Source: Lucifuga dentata (taxonomy: Eukaryota > Chordata > Actinopteri > Ophidiiformes > Bythitidae). Taken from it: a DNA stretch of 64,000 nt. The notes beneath the pieces are model-generated. The model searched no databases and was not told where the DNA came from. It was given only the letters and a program-made list of their open reading frames with translations. Shown one piece after another: positions 1-28,799 of this stretch. The translations under genes and the position numbers were made by a program. The stretch spans positions 1 through 64,000 of the forward strand of contig VXCM01003229.1 of the NCBI GenBank assembly GCA_014773175.1, read 5' to 3'. How positions within the stretch are numbered: the stretch's first letter is position 1; every line of letters begins with the position of its first letter.

Positions 1-150
1 GTCAAAAACCATTACTTTTCAGGTTTGAGCCCGAATATTAAGTTAAGATCTGAGACTGAATATTAAGTAAATAATCAAAATATTAAGTTCAAACAACTTA
101 ATTGTCCACATAACGTGAATGGTGTCCAGTTTAAATAAGATTAATATTTC

Positions 151-156
151 TTTATT
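151..156 (-). terminator. Candidate GUCY2C poly(A) signal AATAAA
   Basis: TTTATT on the plus strand reads AATAAA in the GUCY2C direction, about 240 bases past the stop codon at 395-397. It is the nearest canonical hexamer seen in the 1-394 stretch. That stretch is AT-rich and otherwise looks like 3'UTR and flank; no other gene is visible in it. Confidence 0.4.
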
Positions 157-394
157 GAAATTATGATCTTAGCATTGCAACTTTGCATACCATTACTTTA
201 TCTTAATTAATATTCATATACTACCGTTATGCATAATCTATCTATATGCTACATGTATATAGAATCCTTTGATTTATAATACAAATTTGAAAATCTCAGA
301 CTTTCCTGCAATGAGAAATAAATGGCAGTTGCATATCCAACACTGCCCCGCGTGTGAACAGTCAAATTAAGCTGCACTCTCTGCCATCTTTGTC

Positions 395-17062
<16,668 letters not shown>

Positions 17063-17640
17063 TTCCAGCTCCTCCTGCCTGTTTTTAGCTTGTTGAGATG
17101 TTGAGAGTCAGCACTCTGCAGGACCCCAAACAGAGAGATGATCACAGTGTTTTCTCTCCAGCCTGAGCCATGTGTGCCTATTGTGCAATAAAGCCAGCAT
17201 ACACTCCAAGAACTTCCTGACAAATTCTGAGATCTCCAGAAAGCAATTTTGTCAGATTCGCCAAAGCCTCATTTATTTAAAGATTGTTTTCCTATAACAA
17301 TTTAACCAAATCCTCATCTCTTTCCTCCACCCAGTCGTCGGCTCATTTTCTGTTTCTCTTACTGGAAGCACTCAGCCGTTCATCCATAAAGCTGTTAATG
17401 AACAACTTGTAAAGGCACACAGGCTGCTCATATAACCTTCTCACCGCTGTCCTGCCAAGGTCTGTTTAAATTACGAGTGTGAAAGGCAAATAAACACACA
17501 GAGTGAGGGATTTAGCAGCTCATCAGAACACACACACACACACCTTCAGTGTCAACAGGTTGTCATTTTTTAAAGGGGAATGCCACCAGTTTTTATTAAA
17601 TGGCATGTGTTGTTTCTGTCTTCCAGGACAGATATAGTCC
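17063..17640 (-). promoter_or_regulatory. GUCY2C 5' flank and putative promoter
   Basis: The stretch between the GUCY2C start codon and the L2 LINE. No clear CpG island and no convincing TATA position could be fixed. It includes a (CA)n run at about 17529-17542. The upstream LINE limits the local promoter to roughly 600 bp. Confidence 0.35.
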
Positions 17641-19455
17641 TGTGGAGTCTAATTATATAAGATTTGAAATTTCGTTATCATCTAAAAACCTGTTTTACTC
17701 TGTTTTACCTGTTTTTAATTTCCCCTGAGACCCTCATCAGCCTGGTAACTGCCTCCAAACCTACGACATGCATATTAGACCCCATACCGTCGAACCTCTT
17801 TAAAGAATTGTTTCCTGTTTTAAGTAGTTCTGTTCTTCGTATTATTAATATGTCACTTTCCGTGGGGTCTGTGCCTTCAGCCTTCAAAACTGCCATTGTT
17901 AAACCGCTGCTTAAAAAACAAAATACTGACCCACAAATTTTATACAATTACAGGCCAATCTCAAATCTTCCTTTTATGTCGAAACTACTTGAAAGGGCTG
18001 TCGCTAACCAAATTACTGACCACTTATCTAACAACAATCTTTTTGATAAATTTCAATCTGGCTTTCGGTCCCGTCATTCTACTGAAACTGCCCTGACAAG
18101 AGTAGTCAATGATCTTCTAATTACTGCTGATTCTGATTTAACATCACTGCTGCTGCTTCTTGACTTGAGTGCTGCCTTTGACACTGTGGACCATAACATA
18201 CTTCTAAGCCGCTTGGAGAAGCATATTGGTATTCAGGGGACGGTGCTTTCATGGTTTCATTCATATTTATCAAATAGAACTCAACGTGTATACTACAATA
18301 ATACAATTTCTACTTTCTCTGTAGTAAAGTCTGGTGTACCCCAGGGATCGGTCCTTGGCCCTATGCTGTTTTCTATTTACATGCTTCCTCTTGGTGATAT
18401 CATTTGTAAATATGATGTTCAATTCCATTGCTACGCTGATGACACACAGCTATATGTACCTGTTAAGCCAAATGACCTTTCCCAGCTCCGAAACTTAGAG
18501 GCATGTCTTTTAGAAATTAAAAAATGGATGAATATAAACTTTCTGCTGTTAAATGCTGATAAAACTGAACTGTTAGTTGTTAGACCAGCAAAGCATGGGC
18601 ATTTGTTTGAGAATTTGAGTGTTAACATTGACGACTGTATTATTCCTGAAAGCTCGACCATCAAAAACCTTGGAGTGATTTTTGATTCCCGTTTAACATT
18701 CCAGCCTCATATCAAGTCCATCACCAAGACAGCATTTTTTCATCTCAGTAATATTGCTAAGATCCGGCCTATTCTATCATTACGTGATGCTGAAACTTTG
18801 ATCCATGCATTTGTATCTTCCAGACTTGATTATTGTAATGTACTTCTCTCTGGTCTTCCAAACTATGCTATTAGAAGTCTGCAGCTTGTCCAGAATGCTG
18901 CAGCTAGACTCCTGACAAAAACTAGAAAATATGATCATATAACACCCGTTCTGGCCTCTCTTCATTGGCTACCAGTACAAGCTAGAGCTGATTTTAAGGT
19001 TCTTCTTTTAACTTATAAGGCCTTGCATGGACTTGCACCACCTTACTTATCTGAGCTACTTACACCATACACACCAGCTCGTCCTCTCCGTTCTCTCGAT
19101 GCTGCTCTCCTGGTTATTCCTTCAATTAACAAAAAATCGCTTGGCTTTAGAGCATTTGCTTACCGTGCTCCTTATCTCTGGAATACACTACCACTACATG
19201 TTTTAAATTATTTTAAATCAAGGTTGAAAACCCACCTCTATTCATTATTTTACGGCCTACCTTAGATTATTACTTTTTCAAGCATCCTTTTAACTTTGCT
19301 CTTTTAATGTTCTTGTTTTTACTGTAACTTTGCTTTGATGATCTTTTTAATGTCCCTACTTTTTACCTTTACTGTAAAATGTATCAGGACCATGATGCAT
19401 GGTGATTTTGCACTTTAAATAAATTGATTGATTGATTAAATTGATTGATTGACTT
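17640..19455 (+). mobile_element. L2-clade LINE, 5'-truncated, with intact reverse transcriptase frame
   Basis: An uninterrupted frame at 17664-19265 (about 530 codons) encodes an ORF2 reverse transcriptase and C-terminal domain. It contains YRPISNLPF, LLDLSAAFDTVDH, the GVPQGSVLGP block, the catalytic box HCYADDTQLY and the C-terminal SLHWLPVQARADFKV block typical of fish L2/Maui-like elements. The endonuclease half is absent and there is no true ATG start, so the element is 5'-truncated and cannot move by itself. The 3'UTR ends in ATTG-type tandem repeats at about 19420-19455. It sits about 0.6 kb upstream of GUCY2C, pointing away from it. The open frame suggests recent insertion. L2 versus another CR1-group clade is not certain. 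Confidence 0.85.
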
Positions 19456-22400
19456 TTCCTTCAGTAAGAAATCAGCCAAACTAAATATTCATACATAGAA
19501 TTTCAACTTTACAGGTCGATCTAACACCTACACACACATACAGACACACACCAATGAAGCCACTAGTGTGTGTGTGACCACATTTCCTGACACTTTTTCT
19601 CTCTGTGACGTAGTATTACTATCACTGTGACATCAATTAGTGTGTGTGTGTGTGTTTTATGTTGTTTTCCCTTCTCCTGAAAACGTTAAATAATTCAATC
19701 CATGTCCATTCATGCATGTCCTATTTTTTATGAGTTGGAGCCTATAAATTTGACCAAAGTCCTGTCTCTGTGTCGTTTCTTCCTCTTTATGTTTTTCATT
19801 TTGTTTGCTTTGATCCTTTGTTTTTTATTGTCTATTTTATTGTTTTCTCCCAGCAGCTACAGCATACAGGGTTTGGCCTGTTTAGACATATTACAGGTTT
19901 TTCTTTTCATTATACCCGTCTGTGTTTATGAGGATTACCACCTCTTAAAACCTACTTTATGATCCAAGAAATGACATTTTTCTCTCTCAAAAAGACTAAA
20001 ACCTGGAGAGGAAATTCTTGTTGGAGGATTTTGCTCTGCTTTGCTTTGTGATTCTCTTGTATTTATTGTCTTTGTACTTCCTGTGTGTCTCCAACATAAT
20101 TTATGCTCCTTTCTGTCACTTTGTTTTTTTTTGTTGCACACTTGGTTAGGATTGATTTTTCTCTGCTTGCTTACATGCGTTACAGCTGCAGAAGTAACTC
20201 ATGGCTTTTTCATTGATGCATTAACCCATCAGATTATGCGAACCGGGATGCCCTCATACGCTGAGACAGGACATGTATACAGAGATGCATAATTTCCTAA
20301 GAACACATACTGCTTTGTGAAGACACTGACACAGCAGTTTGCAGTGGAACAACGCTTAATCAAAGCACAGACTCCCAGAATAACTGTCCTATTTAAGCCA
20401 CTTTGCACTGAAGCCTGCGAGGAGGATCTGACCTCAAAAACTCACATTTCTGAGAATACAGTATTAAGTTTTATTCAAATTTTATCTTAAAAGACACAGT
20501 GTCACAGTGATTTGACAAAAAAAAAGTGCCTGTGGAAAACAACTTATCTTTCACGGTAAAACCAAACATACAGAAAGTTACAAAGATATTAAGTCACATG
20601 TCACACGCGTGATCCAGAAATCAAAGATGCATATAGGAAACGTGACAAAATCCTCTCTGGAGGCTCCAGCTATGTTACTGCATGATGAAACAGAACGGAC
20701 ACATTCTATGTAAAATTACACCAAGCTGCAGAGAACATTCTTATTTCCAAAATTAAATGTTATTTCGGAATATCTCCTATTTATTAAAAATTGAAATAAC
20801 GATTAGGATCGTAGAAATAACTAACTTATGTTTTTTTTTTTTTTTTTTTTTTTTGCCTTTTGATGATGATGACAGCAGCAAAGGGCTTTTAACAGGCTAG
20901 TATCATTAGAGTGATGTGTGCAGTGCTTTCGGTTGCACAAATTCTTATAAATGCAGCTTTTATTCACCAAACACCTGATGCTACCAAAGGTATAAATTGA
21001 AATAAATAAGTCAATAAATAGTCTGTAAAAATTTTACCAGGAAGGTTTTTTTTTTTTTTTTTTTTTACAGTCGTCTGCCATGCTGTATAAAACCTGCAGG
21101 ACTCCTTTATTTAAAAACACTTTACCATGTTTTTTACCTCAACCTTCCTCTGAATGTAACTTATATCATCTGTTCCTTTTCTTACTCAGCATGTCTCCTC
21201 TCGAGACAAAAAAATCTGGACCCATTTCAGACTATACAACTTCAGAAATCCCAAAACCGCTGAATGACCCAAATTACCTGTAATCTTACATCTTGATCAT
21301 GCTGTGATGTGCACGTGACGACACAAAGCTCTAAAACGTGCACAAATGAAAAGATCTGTCACCTGGAAGATGACTGACATCTGAAATCGGTATTCATGAA
21401 ACCTCGTGTGAGAAGTTCAAACACGTCCTACTACATACGTGTTGTAGATCAATCAAAGAGCATCTCAGATTTTATTCAGGTCATTTCAAACAAATATCAG
21501 GGCATCTTGAACAGCTCAAAACACTCATTGGGAAAGTTTCAATGACGAGCACAAGCGACGATTTAGTCCAATCAGGAGCTTTTGTCGTTCTGTGACTAAA
21601 AAATCTTAGCTAAAATCTTGTAGTCTGAGCTTGTAATAAGATGATCTTAGCCAACAGATTTCAAAAGGACCTAGGCCTAAAGATGCTTTTTGGGAAATGG
21701 AACCCTGAAAGTAAGCATTGTTTTCTCTTCTGATCCCACAAATTATATGACATCAGCCAAATTCACAGCTTGAGAACCGCTGACTTTATTCCTGATCTTC
21801 TTCCATCCAGGTGCTGAAATCTCTGCATCTTGGCTGAAGTACATTTAAAGATAATCGCTCCATCCTCTGCCTGTTCCCTCTCTGCTAACCTTCCCTTTCC
21901 CTCTTCCCACCCAAACCCAAACCCTCTGGCCTGCTTAGATACTGCCACGGAAATGTACATTACATCGCCAGCTTTATACTTTTAGAAAATACAGTAGTGA
22001 TATAACACTGAAAGAATATTTCCTCATATGCAGAGCTGAGGCCTAAATGCATTAAGAGGAAAATGGATATGTGTTGGACTTCCATTTGGCAGCTAAGAAC
22101 TGCATTTTGTGGCACATAAAACCACTATGAAAATGACCTGATTTTCTGGAAACATCAATAATCATGTAAAGCTAAACCAATGCTGATCGTAAACAGAGAA
22201 CAGAGATATGAAAGCGATTACATATCTTCCCGTTCAATTGTTGTTATTATATGAAACATGTCATGTTGTTGTAAACACAGAACATAGCAGATTTCTGTCA
22301 CGTTTTGGCAGTGCTGGTGTTTTACAGAAATTGCTGCTGAATAGAGTCAACATATTCAGCAGAATCTTATTAATTCCATCATTTAAACAGTAAGGGATGC

Positions 22401-22494
22401 TCAACATTTTGTTTCCTTACTTGCAGTGAAGACAACAGGAGTGAAGTGTGCATCAAACATATTGAATAATGAGTCAATAGAATCAAAAGAAAGT
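19456..22494. other. Intergenic stretch between GUCY2C and CSDC2
   Basis: No exon, RNA gene or long open frame that I can support. It holds T-runs at about 20830-20854 and 21049-21066 and AT-rich unique sequence. Part of the right side may be CSDC2 3'UTR, which tends to be long in this family; the poly(A) site could not be fixed. Confidence 0.5.
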
Positions 22495-23080
22495 TTAAAG
22501 GACCATACCGGCCATTTTGTATGTTTGAGCCTAATATAATCAATTTTCATACGTTACATTACTGACAATCATTTCCCAAAGCATCAAAACCGTATTTCAG
22601 TTTTCCTGATATTTTGCAAAATCTCTTAATCTTTCAAAATCAAATATTCAAGTGATACACCCACCTTAAAAATCCATGTTTCTCCTGCTAATAGTTACAC
22701 AGCCTTATGAAGTCACGGTCCTTTAAATTTTTCCATAAACGCAGGTCTTCTTTTGGGACTATATTCCCCGGTGGAGGCATACATTCACTCCACGCTTTTT
22801 ATTGAGCTTAAACACTAAAATTACATAACTTCTAAAAAAACCTGAATACACGTCTTGTTGGTGATGATGGATTACCTATCCCAAGAACGTTTACAGTATC
22901 AACAAGTTGATTTTAATAGCAGAATGAACTGAAACCAATGGAGGTCTGGAAGGTAGGAAAAACATTTCTAATTCACCGTTCCAGTAGTATGCTTTGGGAA
23001 ATGATTGTGAGTCACCTTAGGTATAGGAAAATTGAATATATTAGGCTCAAACATGTAAAATGGGTGGTATGGTCCTTTAA
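22495..23080. mobile_element. TTAA-family MITE, copy 4 (young, full length)
   Basis: 586 bp, from TTAAAGGACCATACCGGCC to its complement, with ends inverted for about 90 bp. The interior is unique to one orientation: the AATCTCTTAATCTTTC side is on the left and the TTGTTGGTGATGATGG side on the right. It lies about 520 bp downstream of the CSDC2 stop and may be inside its 3'UTR. Confidence 0.9.
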
Positions 23081-23599
23081 ATTCAGAAATCTGTTGAGCT
23101 TGTGTCTTGAAACTTCAACTCTCTGGCTGTAACAAACTCAAAGAAACAGCAGAATAATTGCATCAATATGAATAAATTCTGTCATATTCGCTCTTAATGC
23201 ATTTGGCCTCTGAGCTATCTGCTTCTCCAATATTTTACCCATGAATGTCAACCACACTCTGCTAGCAGTGGCTGAGTTCCCGTGTAAATACTGCATGTTC
23301 CTAAGTAAAAACACTAGCACCAAACCCTGAACCCTCACGCTCAAACCCAGACATCCAGACTCAAACATTCAACCAAATGATCAAACCGTGACCTTCGAAG
23401 GAGAACGTTCAAACATACATTCACAGCTTCATTTCCAACGTGAGGGCCTCTCCTCTTCCTCAGCCCGACTCTGCAAATTAAGCCACCAAACTTCACCAAA
23501 CCCCAAACTCTGTCCCCAAACCTCACATCCTAAAACTTAAAACCTAAAACCTAACCCCCCCAACTCCATCCTACGAGCCTTTGCAGCTGAAGTGCTGGT

Positions 23600-24071
23600 C
23601 TAGGAGCTGATGATCTGGCCTGACCAGGTCTCGTGCTTGGTGCCTGGATTCAGGTGTGTGATCACCACGTCGACCGCCTGGATCTTCTGGTTTTTAGGAG
23701 GGATGGGGCACACCTTGTACGTGACCTCATCTCCTTCCATAGGCACGTACTCTCCTTCGATGCTGTCCAGGAAACAGGAACGTATAAAATTACACAAACA
23801 AAATTCATCCTTGAATAGAAATTTATACATAAGCATCTTCAGAACCAGTGACGTCCTGAGTGAATGTCTGCAAGTACGTTCCTAATTCAGGAAATCCCCA
23901 GAAAAATCCAACAAAAAGCATCTAAACAGGTGACTTACTCAGAAATGTGGACGAAGATGTCCTCTCCTCCACGAGAAGGACGTATGAACCCATGACCCTG
24001 AGACCTGGAGAAGTTCTTACACACCCCTTTAAATACAGGACCTGATTTGGCTCGTGCTGTCCTGCAGGGAN

Positions 24072-24125
<54 letters not shown>

Positions 24126-27100
24126 AGAGAGAGAGAAAATGATTTGCACATTCATCTGAAATCATTATATGATTTCTGAAATTGTTTCGTAAGCCTGTTT
24201 GGATTTGAGCTGCGGTGAGAGTGCAACAAACACTATTGCTGGATGTGTGTGTGTGATGTCAATAATCAAACATGTCCAAAACAAGCTTCTCGTGACGTTT
24301 GGGACTCACGCTGAGTATGTGCGGGTGCGTTTGGTGGGCAGGGGGCTCGGTGGCTCTCCAGGCTGCGGCGGTTTCCTCTCCCTCTCCCAAACCCGGCTGC
24401 CCTCCCTCAGAAAGGGGAAGGAGAGCTGCACGGAGTTGCGGGGGGAGGGGAGGGGTAGCAGGGGCTCTGGCGGCGAGGATGCCTCAGGGTCCGACATCTT
24501 CACTGGGTACGGGTTGGAGTGTTTATGGGTGTAGTATTTTTTTCTTTTTTGGGTCACAAAGAAGAAGAAGAAGGAGGGAAAGTGTCAGACGTCCTGCATG
24601 ACAAAACTGGAGATAATCGGCGAGGGGGAGGAGTGGTGGTACCCTGGAATAAAAGAGCAGGAGGGAAAGAGGATTGGTCAAATATCAAACTTTGACAAAG
24701 GAACATCATCATTCTAAATCAATAGATTTGTGATGTTTGATGCAAAAAATGCCAAATTTGAATTGTTTTCCAATGTTTCAAGAAATTCCAAAAACTACCC
24801 CAATACCAAAATATGATAACATACTATAGAATTGTTTTACGATACGATACGTTAAAACTTTTTTTTATCCCTCAAAGGGCAATTCCAGAGCAGCTCACAC
24901 AGAACACAATAACACACTCACAATAAAAGACAGGAACCATAAAGTCAGTCTGAAGTTAGATGTGGGACAGCATGAAATGTGAAAAATCAGTTTAAAAAAA
25001 AAAAAAAAAAAAAAGAACATTACAATGTATTCAAAAGTACAAAATGGATAAAAATCAATACTCATAAATACAAGGATCAGTCAAATCACATTTTCGTACA
25101 TACAGTATCCAACCAGTGTACAAGAAATGAATAAAGGAGCAGGAATGTGAACACAACCACATGTGCAGAGATCAGTTAGCTCCATCAAATGAGCCAAAAA
25201 TTAACTACAAGCATTTAACAAACAGATTGGGGACAAAAGACTTTGAATATCTGTTGGTTTTGCACACATAGCGCCGTCCTGATGGCAGCAGAGAACGTGC
25301 CCCGACATTTTTAAAATAATTGTCGCTTTCTTTCTGATTTGTTCGTTGCACAGAGAATTTAAATCTCTTTGATTCACTCNATAATTGTCGCTTTCTTTCT
25401 GATTTGTTCGTTGCACAGAGAATTTAAATCTCTTTGATTCACTCCGGTGATCTCAGAACAGAGTTTAACCAGACTGTTCAGACTGTTTCTGTCTCTTAAT
25501 GACAGACTGGAAAACAAGCAAATAAAGGAAAAGGTTAGCACATTCTCAATAAAAGATTGATAAAAGTGGCAAAGAACTACTGGGCTAACAGAGAAAGAAT
25601 TCAGTTTACGGAGAAGATGAATTCTCTGCTGCCCACGCTTCATAAGCATGCTATCAAAAGTGCAAAATGGATAAAGATCAATACACTCACATACACTAAT
25701 AAGTGCAAAGATCAGTCAAGTCACATTATTGCACATTCAGCATCCAACCAATGTACAAGAAATGAATAAAGGAGCAGGAATGTGAACACAACCAAATGTG
25801 CAGAGATCAGTTAGCTCCATCAAATGAGCCAAAAATTAACCATAAGCATTTAATAAACAGATTGCAGAAGGGACAAAAGACTTTGAATATCTGTTGAATA
25901 TCTTTTGATAGATCCTACTTTTCAAAGTTTTCCTACTTTTCCAACAGCCATTGGTTTCGGTTTGATCCACTCCGCTATTAAAATGAATGGTAGAAACTTG
26001 AAACATGCTTGAGATACATAATCCATCACAGCGAACATGACAACTACTAAATACTTTGTGGGAGTTACTTGGTTTAACCAATCCAACACTGAGTTACAAG
26101 GAAAATGTCTCCGCCGAGGAATATAGTTCCAGGAAAAAAACTGCTTTTACTGAAAAATTAAAACAAAACAAAAAATTAAACTTCCACAACTGTGTGTAAG
26201 TGTTAGCAGGCGAAACATTGAATTTTAAAGATCACCATTTGATCAACATTTGATTTTGAAAGATTAGGGGATTTGGCAAAATAACACAAAAACTACAATA
26301 CGATTTTATGGTTTGGAAACGGTTGGCAACGTAACATGTATTTATTGGGCTCAAATATGCACAATTAATGGTATAGTCCTTTAATCTCTCATCAAGGGGA
26401 AAACTACTATAAATGGCCAATGAGTGAGGTTTTTATTTGCCCCAATTTCTCCAAGTGTTTATGCATTGATGTGAAGTCACACATCTGTTGTCATGGCAGC
26501 ACAAGGAGCTGACATGACAGAAATATGTAGCCTAAATAATTCAATAACTTGGCTGGTGAGCTCCTCTTTCATTAGCCCACTTAGCCTGATAATAGTCTGT
26601 AAATGGACTTGCGTAATGAATCTATGGCGCCACCTTGTCAGCTGAGTTGATGAAAGACTGAATCAGAGGGTGTCAGGCTGCGTGAAAAGGCCTGACGGCA
26701 GGCTGGATGGAGGGATGGAGGGAGGAAGAGCTGGAAGGGCGGTGAAAAGACAGACAAAAGGCCAAAAGCGCCGCAGTGTGAAAGCAGGGCACTGAGGCTG
26801 TCTGTGTGCCCCCCTCTGCATCAGCATGGCAGACACGTCACAGAGAGAGAGAGAGAGGGAGAGAGAGACTTTAAACTTTAAATTAGTTATTAGTTGTTTT
26901 TTTTTTTTTTTTTTTTTTTAAAAGAGAAAACCAGTTTATATTTTTCACATTTGGCTTCATACTGATTTAAGCAGGCTGCAGCTAAATTATTCACTACTAA
27001 ATAACACGAGCCCCCCCCAATCATTTTGATTCTAGAACATTCTCACACTATGGCAGCAGCTTGAGACAACAAGAAGAAAGGATGCTCGTCTCCAAAACAC

Positions 27101-27404
27101 GACATGACGAGGATAAAACGCTGCCACAGTCTGGAAAGATGGAAGATTTAGGTGTTAAATCTGTCGTCGGAGTTATTTGATTGTAACACGAACACCGGCT
27201 GCTCGTCCGAGAGAATTTAAAAGCTCCGAATAAAAGCTTATCGATTAAACGATTACTTACCGCTGTCAGGCCACACGTGAGATTCCCGGGCGTTAATGGC
27301 GTTTTGGGAGGTAATGACGTGATGGAGGCAGGAAAAGCTGCGGAACATGTGGGGAAGGAGAGAGAGGATGTTGGTGGATGCAGGTTTAGCGATGAGAAGC
27401 GAGC

Positions 27405-27435
<31 letters not shown>

Positions 27436-27440
27436 AGCAG
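23600..27440 (-). CDS. CSDC2: CSDC2 (PIPPin), cold-shock-domain RNA-binding protein, 157 aa
   Basis: Binds the 3' ends of specific mRNAs (histone H1.0 and H3.3 in mammals) through one cold-shock domain; mostly neuronal. Coding exons: 24310-24497, 23939-24061, 23600-23762 (stop TAG 23600-23602). Phases join and give 157 codons, close to the 153 aa of human. The start chosen is ATG 24497-24495 (MSDPEAS); an in-frame codon further up, at 24557, would add 20 residues but has no match in the family. The N-terminus is proline-rich and keeps [13 protein letters not shown] and [12 protein letters not shown]. The domain shows RNP1-like SQGHGFI and RNP2 DIFVHIS, then PIPPKNQK and HETWSGQ near the end. 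The 5'UTR continues to an acceptor at about 24643. A strong donor (GTAAGTAA, just left of 27261) marks a non-coding first exon reaching to about 27440; its upper limit is a guess. Confidence 0.93.
24072..24118. repeat. (GA)n microsatellite at CSDC2 exon 2
   Basis: About 23 GA units beginning 10 bases from the exon 2 acceptor, with an N at 24071. In the gene's direction it is a CT-rich run, so it forms the polypyrimidine tract of that intron. Confidence 0.85.
24849..25560 (-). mobile_element. LINE 3'-end fragment (Rex1/CR1-like), copy A
   Basis: Read on the minus strand, it gives a decayed LINE C-terminus ([15 protein letters not shown], then [19 protein letters not shown]). A 3'UTR follows, ending near 24850 in AATTGCCCTTTGAGGGATAA and short ATCGT repeats. 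It is frame-broken. An assembly duplication lies inside (N 25380). It is located in the first CSDC2 intron. Confidence 0.6.
25316..25444. repeat. Assembly duplication around N 25380
   Basis: 64 bases at 25316-25379 recur exactly at 25381-25444. Confidence 0.85.
25651..25905 (-). mobile_element. LINE 3'-end fragment, copy B
   Basis: About 250 bp repeats the 25028-25252 segment with scattered differences (for example GTACAAGAAATGAATAAAGG and the shared GACTTTGAATATCTGTTG). It ends at the border with a truncated MITE. It is a second copy of the same LINE tail, about 620 bp from copy A. Confidence 0.6.
25925..26384. mobile_element. TTAA-family MITE, copy 6 (left end missing)
   Basis: The right end GGTATAGTCCTTTAA is intact. 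The left end is lost where the element abuts LINE copy B. It belongs to the older subfamily. Confidence 0.75.
26886..27260. other. CSDC2 first-intron start, T-run and AT-rich sequence
   Basis: Contains a T-run of about 20 bases (26900-26919), and no gene signal beyond the donor at 27260. A GA run at about 26840-26868 precedes it. Confidence 0.4.
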
Positions 27441-28222
27441 AGAGGGAAAACAATACACACTTTATGCTTTCAACACTCATGCAATTATATATATATAATT
27501 TTTACAAAAAAATTAAAAAAAAAAATCCTCACTTTTCTCTTTAATGTTATCAATTCTGTCCTTTTTTTTATATGCTAAGCGACTTTTCCTCCTTTGATTT
27601 GTGGCTCTTTATAATTATTATTATCTTATCCTTTCTATTTCTTAATAGTTTTTTTTTAACGTTTTATCTTACTTTTTGCATATAAATATATATAAATTTT
27701 ACTTTCAACCTTTTAACTTTAGTTCATTTTATGTGCGGCAGCAGCTGTGGAAACGCCATTTTCCACAAAGCTCCTTTAGTATTATTGTGACGTTTTGGTG
27801 ACGTCATCAACGGTCGCAAAATAAAGACTGAAAAGTAGCATCACGTCACATTTCCATATAAGGCAATTGTGGCGTGTATTCGCGATAGTTACGCTTATTA
27901 TAACACTATTTGTTACCTCCGTGAGGTTATGTTTTCACCTGTGGCTGTTTGTTTGTTTGTTTGTTTGTTTGTTANATTTGTTACCTCCGTGAGGTTATGT
28001 TTTCACCTGTGGCTGTTTGTTTGTTTGTTTGTTTGTTTGTTAGTTAACCAGCCTGACATTTGACTTCTGCTCTGTTGTGTCTTAGCATCATGTTTTATGG
28101 TTGTCTTTGGTGTTTTATTGTGTTTTATTTCTCTACAGGTTTTATGTATTTGTATTTGTTTTATAATTGTACAGCACTTTGGTCAACCTTTTTGTTTTGT
28201 GCTCAAAATAAATTAACTTGAC
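27441..28222. other. Region upstream of CSDC2, with LINE-tail remnant
   Basis: Sequence upstream of the inferred CSDC2 first exon. 28080-28222 resembles a LINE 3' tail (ACAGCACTTTGGTCAAC then AAATAAATTAACTTGACTT). A TTTG microsatellite and an assembly duplication (N 27975) lie at 27908-28042. No exon was seen. Confidence 0.4.
27908..28042. repeat. Assembly duplication around N 27975
   Basis: 67 bases, including a (GTTT)n run, are present exactly on both sides of the N. Confidence 0.85.
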
Positions 28223-28799
28223 TTAAAGGACCATACCATCCATTTTGCACGTTTGAGCCTAATATATTCAGTTTTCATATATTGACAATCATTTCCCAAA
28301 GGATAAAACCGTATTTCAGCTTTCCTGATATTTTGCAAAATCTCTTAATCTTTCAAAATCAAATATTCAAGTGATACACCCACCTTAAAAATCCATGTTT
28401 CTCCTGCTAATAGTTACGCAACCTTATGAAGTCATGGTCCTTTAAATTTTTTTAAAAACACAGGTCTTCTTTTTAGGACTATATTCCCTGGTGGAGATTC
28501 ACATTCACTCCACGCTTCTTATTGCGCTTAAATGCTAAAATTACACAAGTTCAAAAGAACCTGAATACATGTCTTGTTGGTGATGATGGATTACCTATCC
28601 CAAGAACGTTTCAAGTATCAACTTGTTGATTTTAATAGCAGAATAAACTGAAACCAATGGTGGTCTGAAAGGGCAGGAAATACATTTTTAATTCACCGTT
28701 CCAGTAGTATGCTTTGGGAAATGATTGTGAGTAACATTATGTGTATGAAAATTGAATAAATTAGGCTCAAACATGCAAAATAGTGATATGGTCCTTTAA
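28223..28799. mobile_element. TTAA-family MITE, copy 5 (young, full length)
   Basis: 577 bp, TTAAAGGACCATACCATCC to GATATGGTCCTTTAA; same orientation as copy 4. It lies between CSDC2 and ACO2. Confidence 0.9.

Noticed and set aside
24195..24534. 111-codon plus-strand frame over CSDC2 exon 1
   Set aside because: Shadow of the GC-rich proline-coding exon on the minus strand.
24497..24557. Longer CSDC2 N-terminus starting at 24557
   Set aside because: The extra 20 residues ([14 protein letters not shown]...) do not resemble the family, while MSDPEAS gives a length close to human.
27048..27458. 136-codon minus-strand frame near the CSDC2 first exon
   Set aside because: Low-complexity Leu/Ser translation of a CT repeat and 5'UTR; no family resemblance and no supporting splice pattern.
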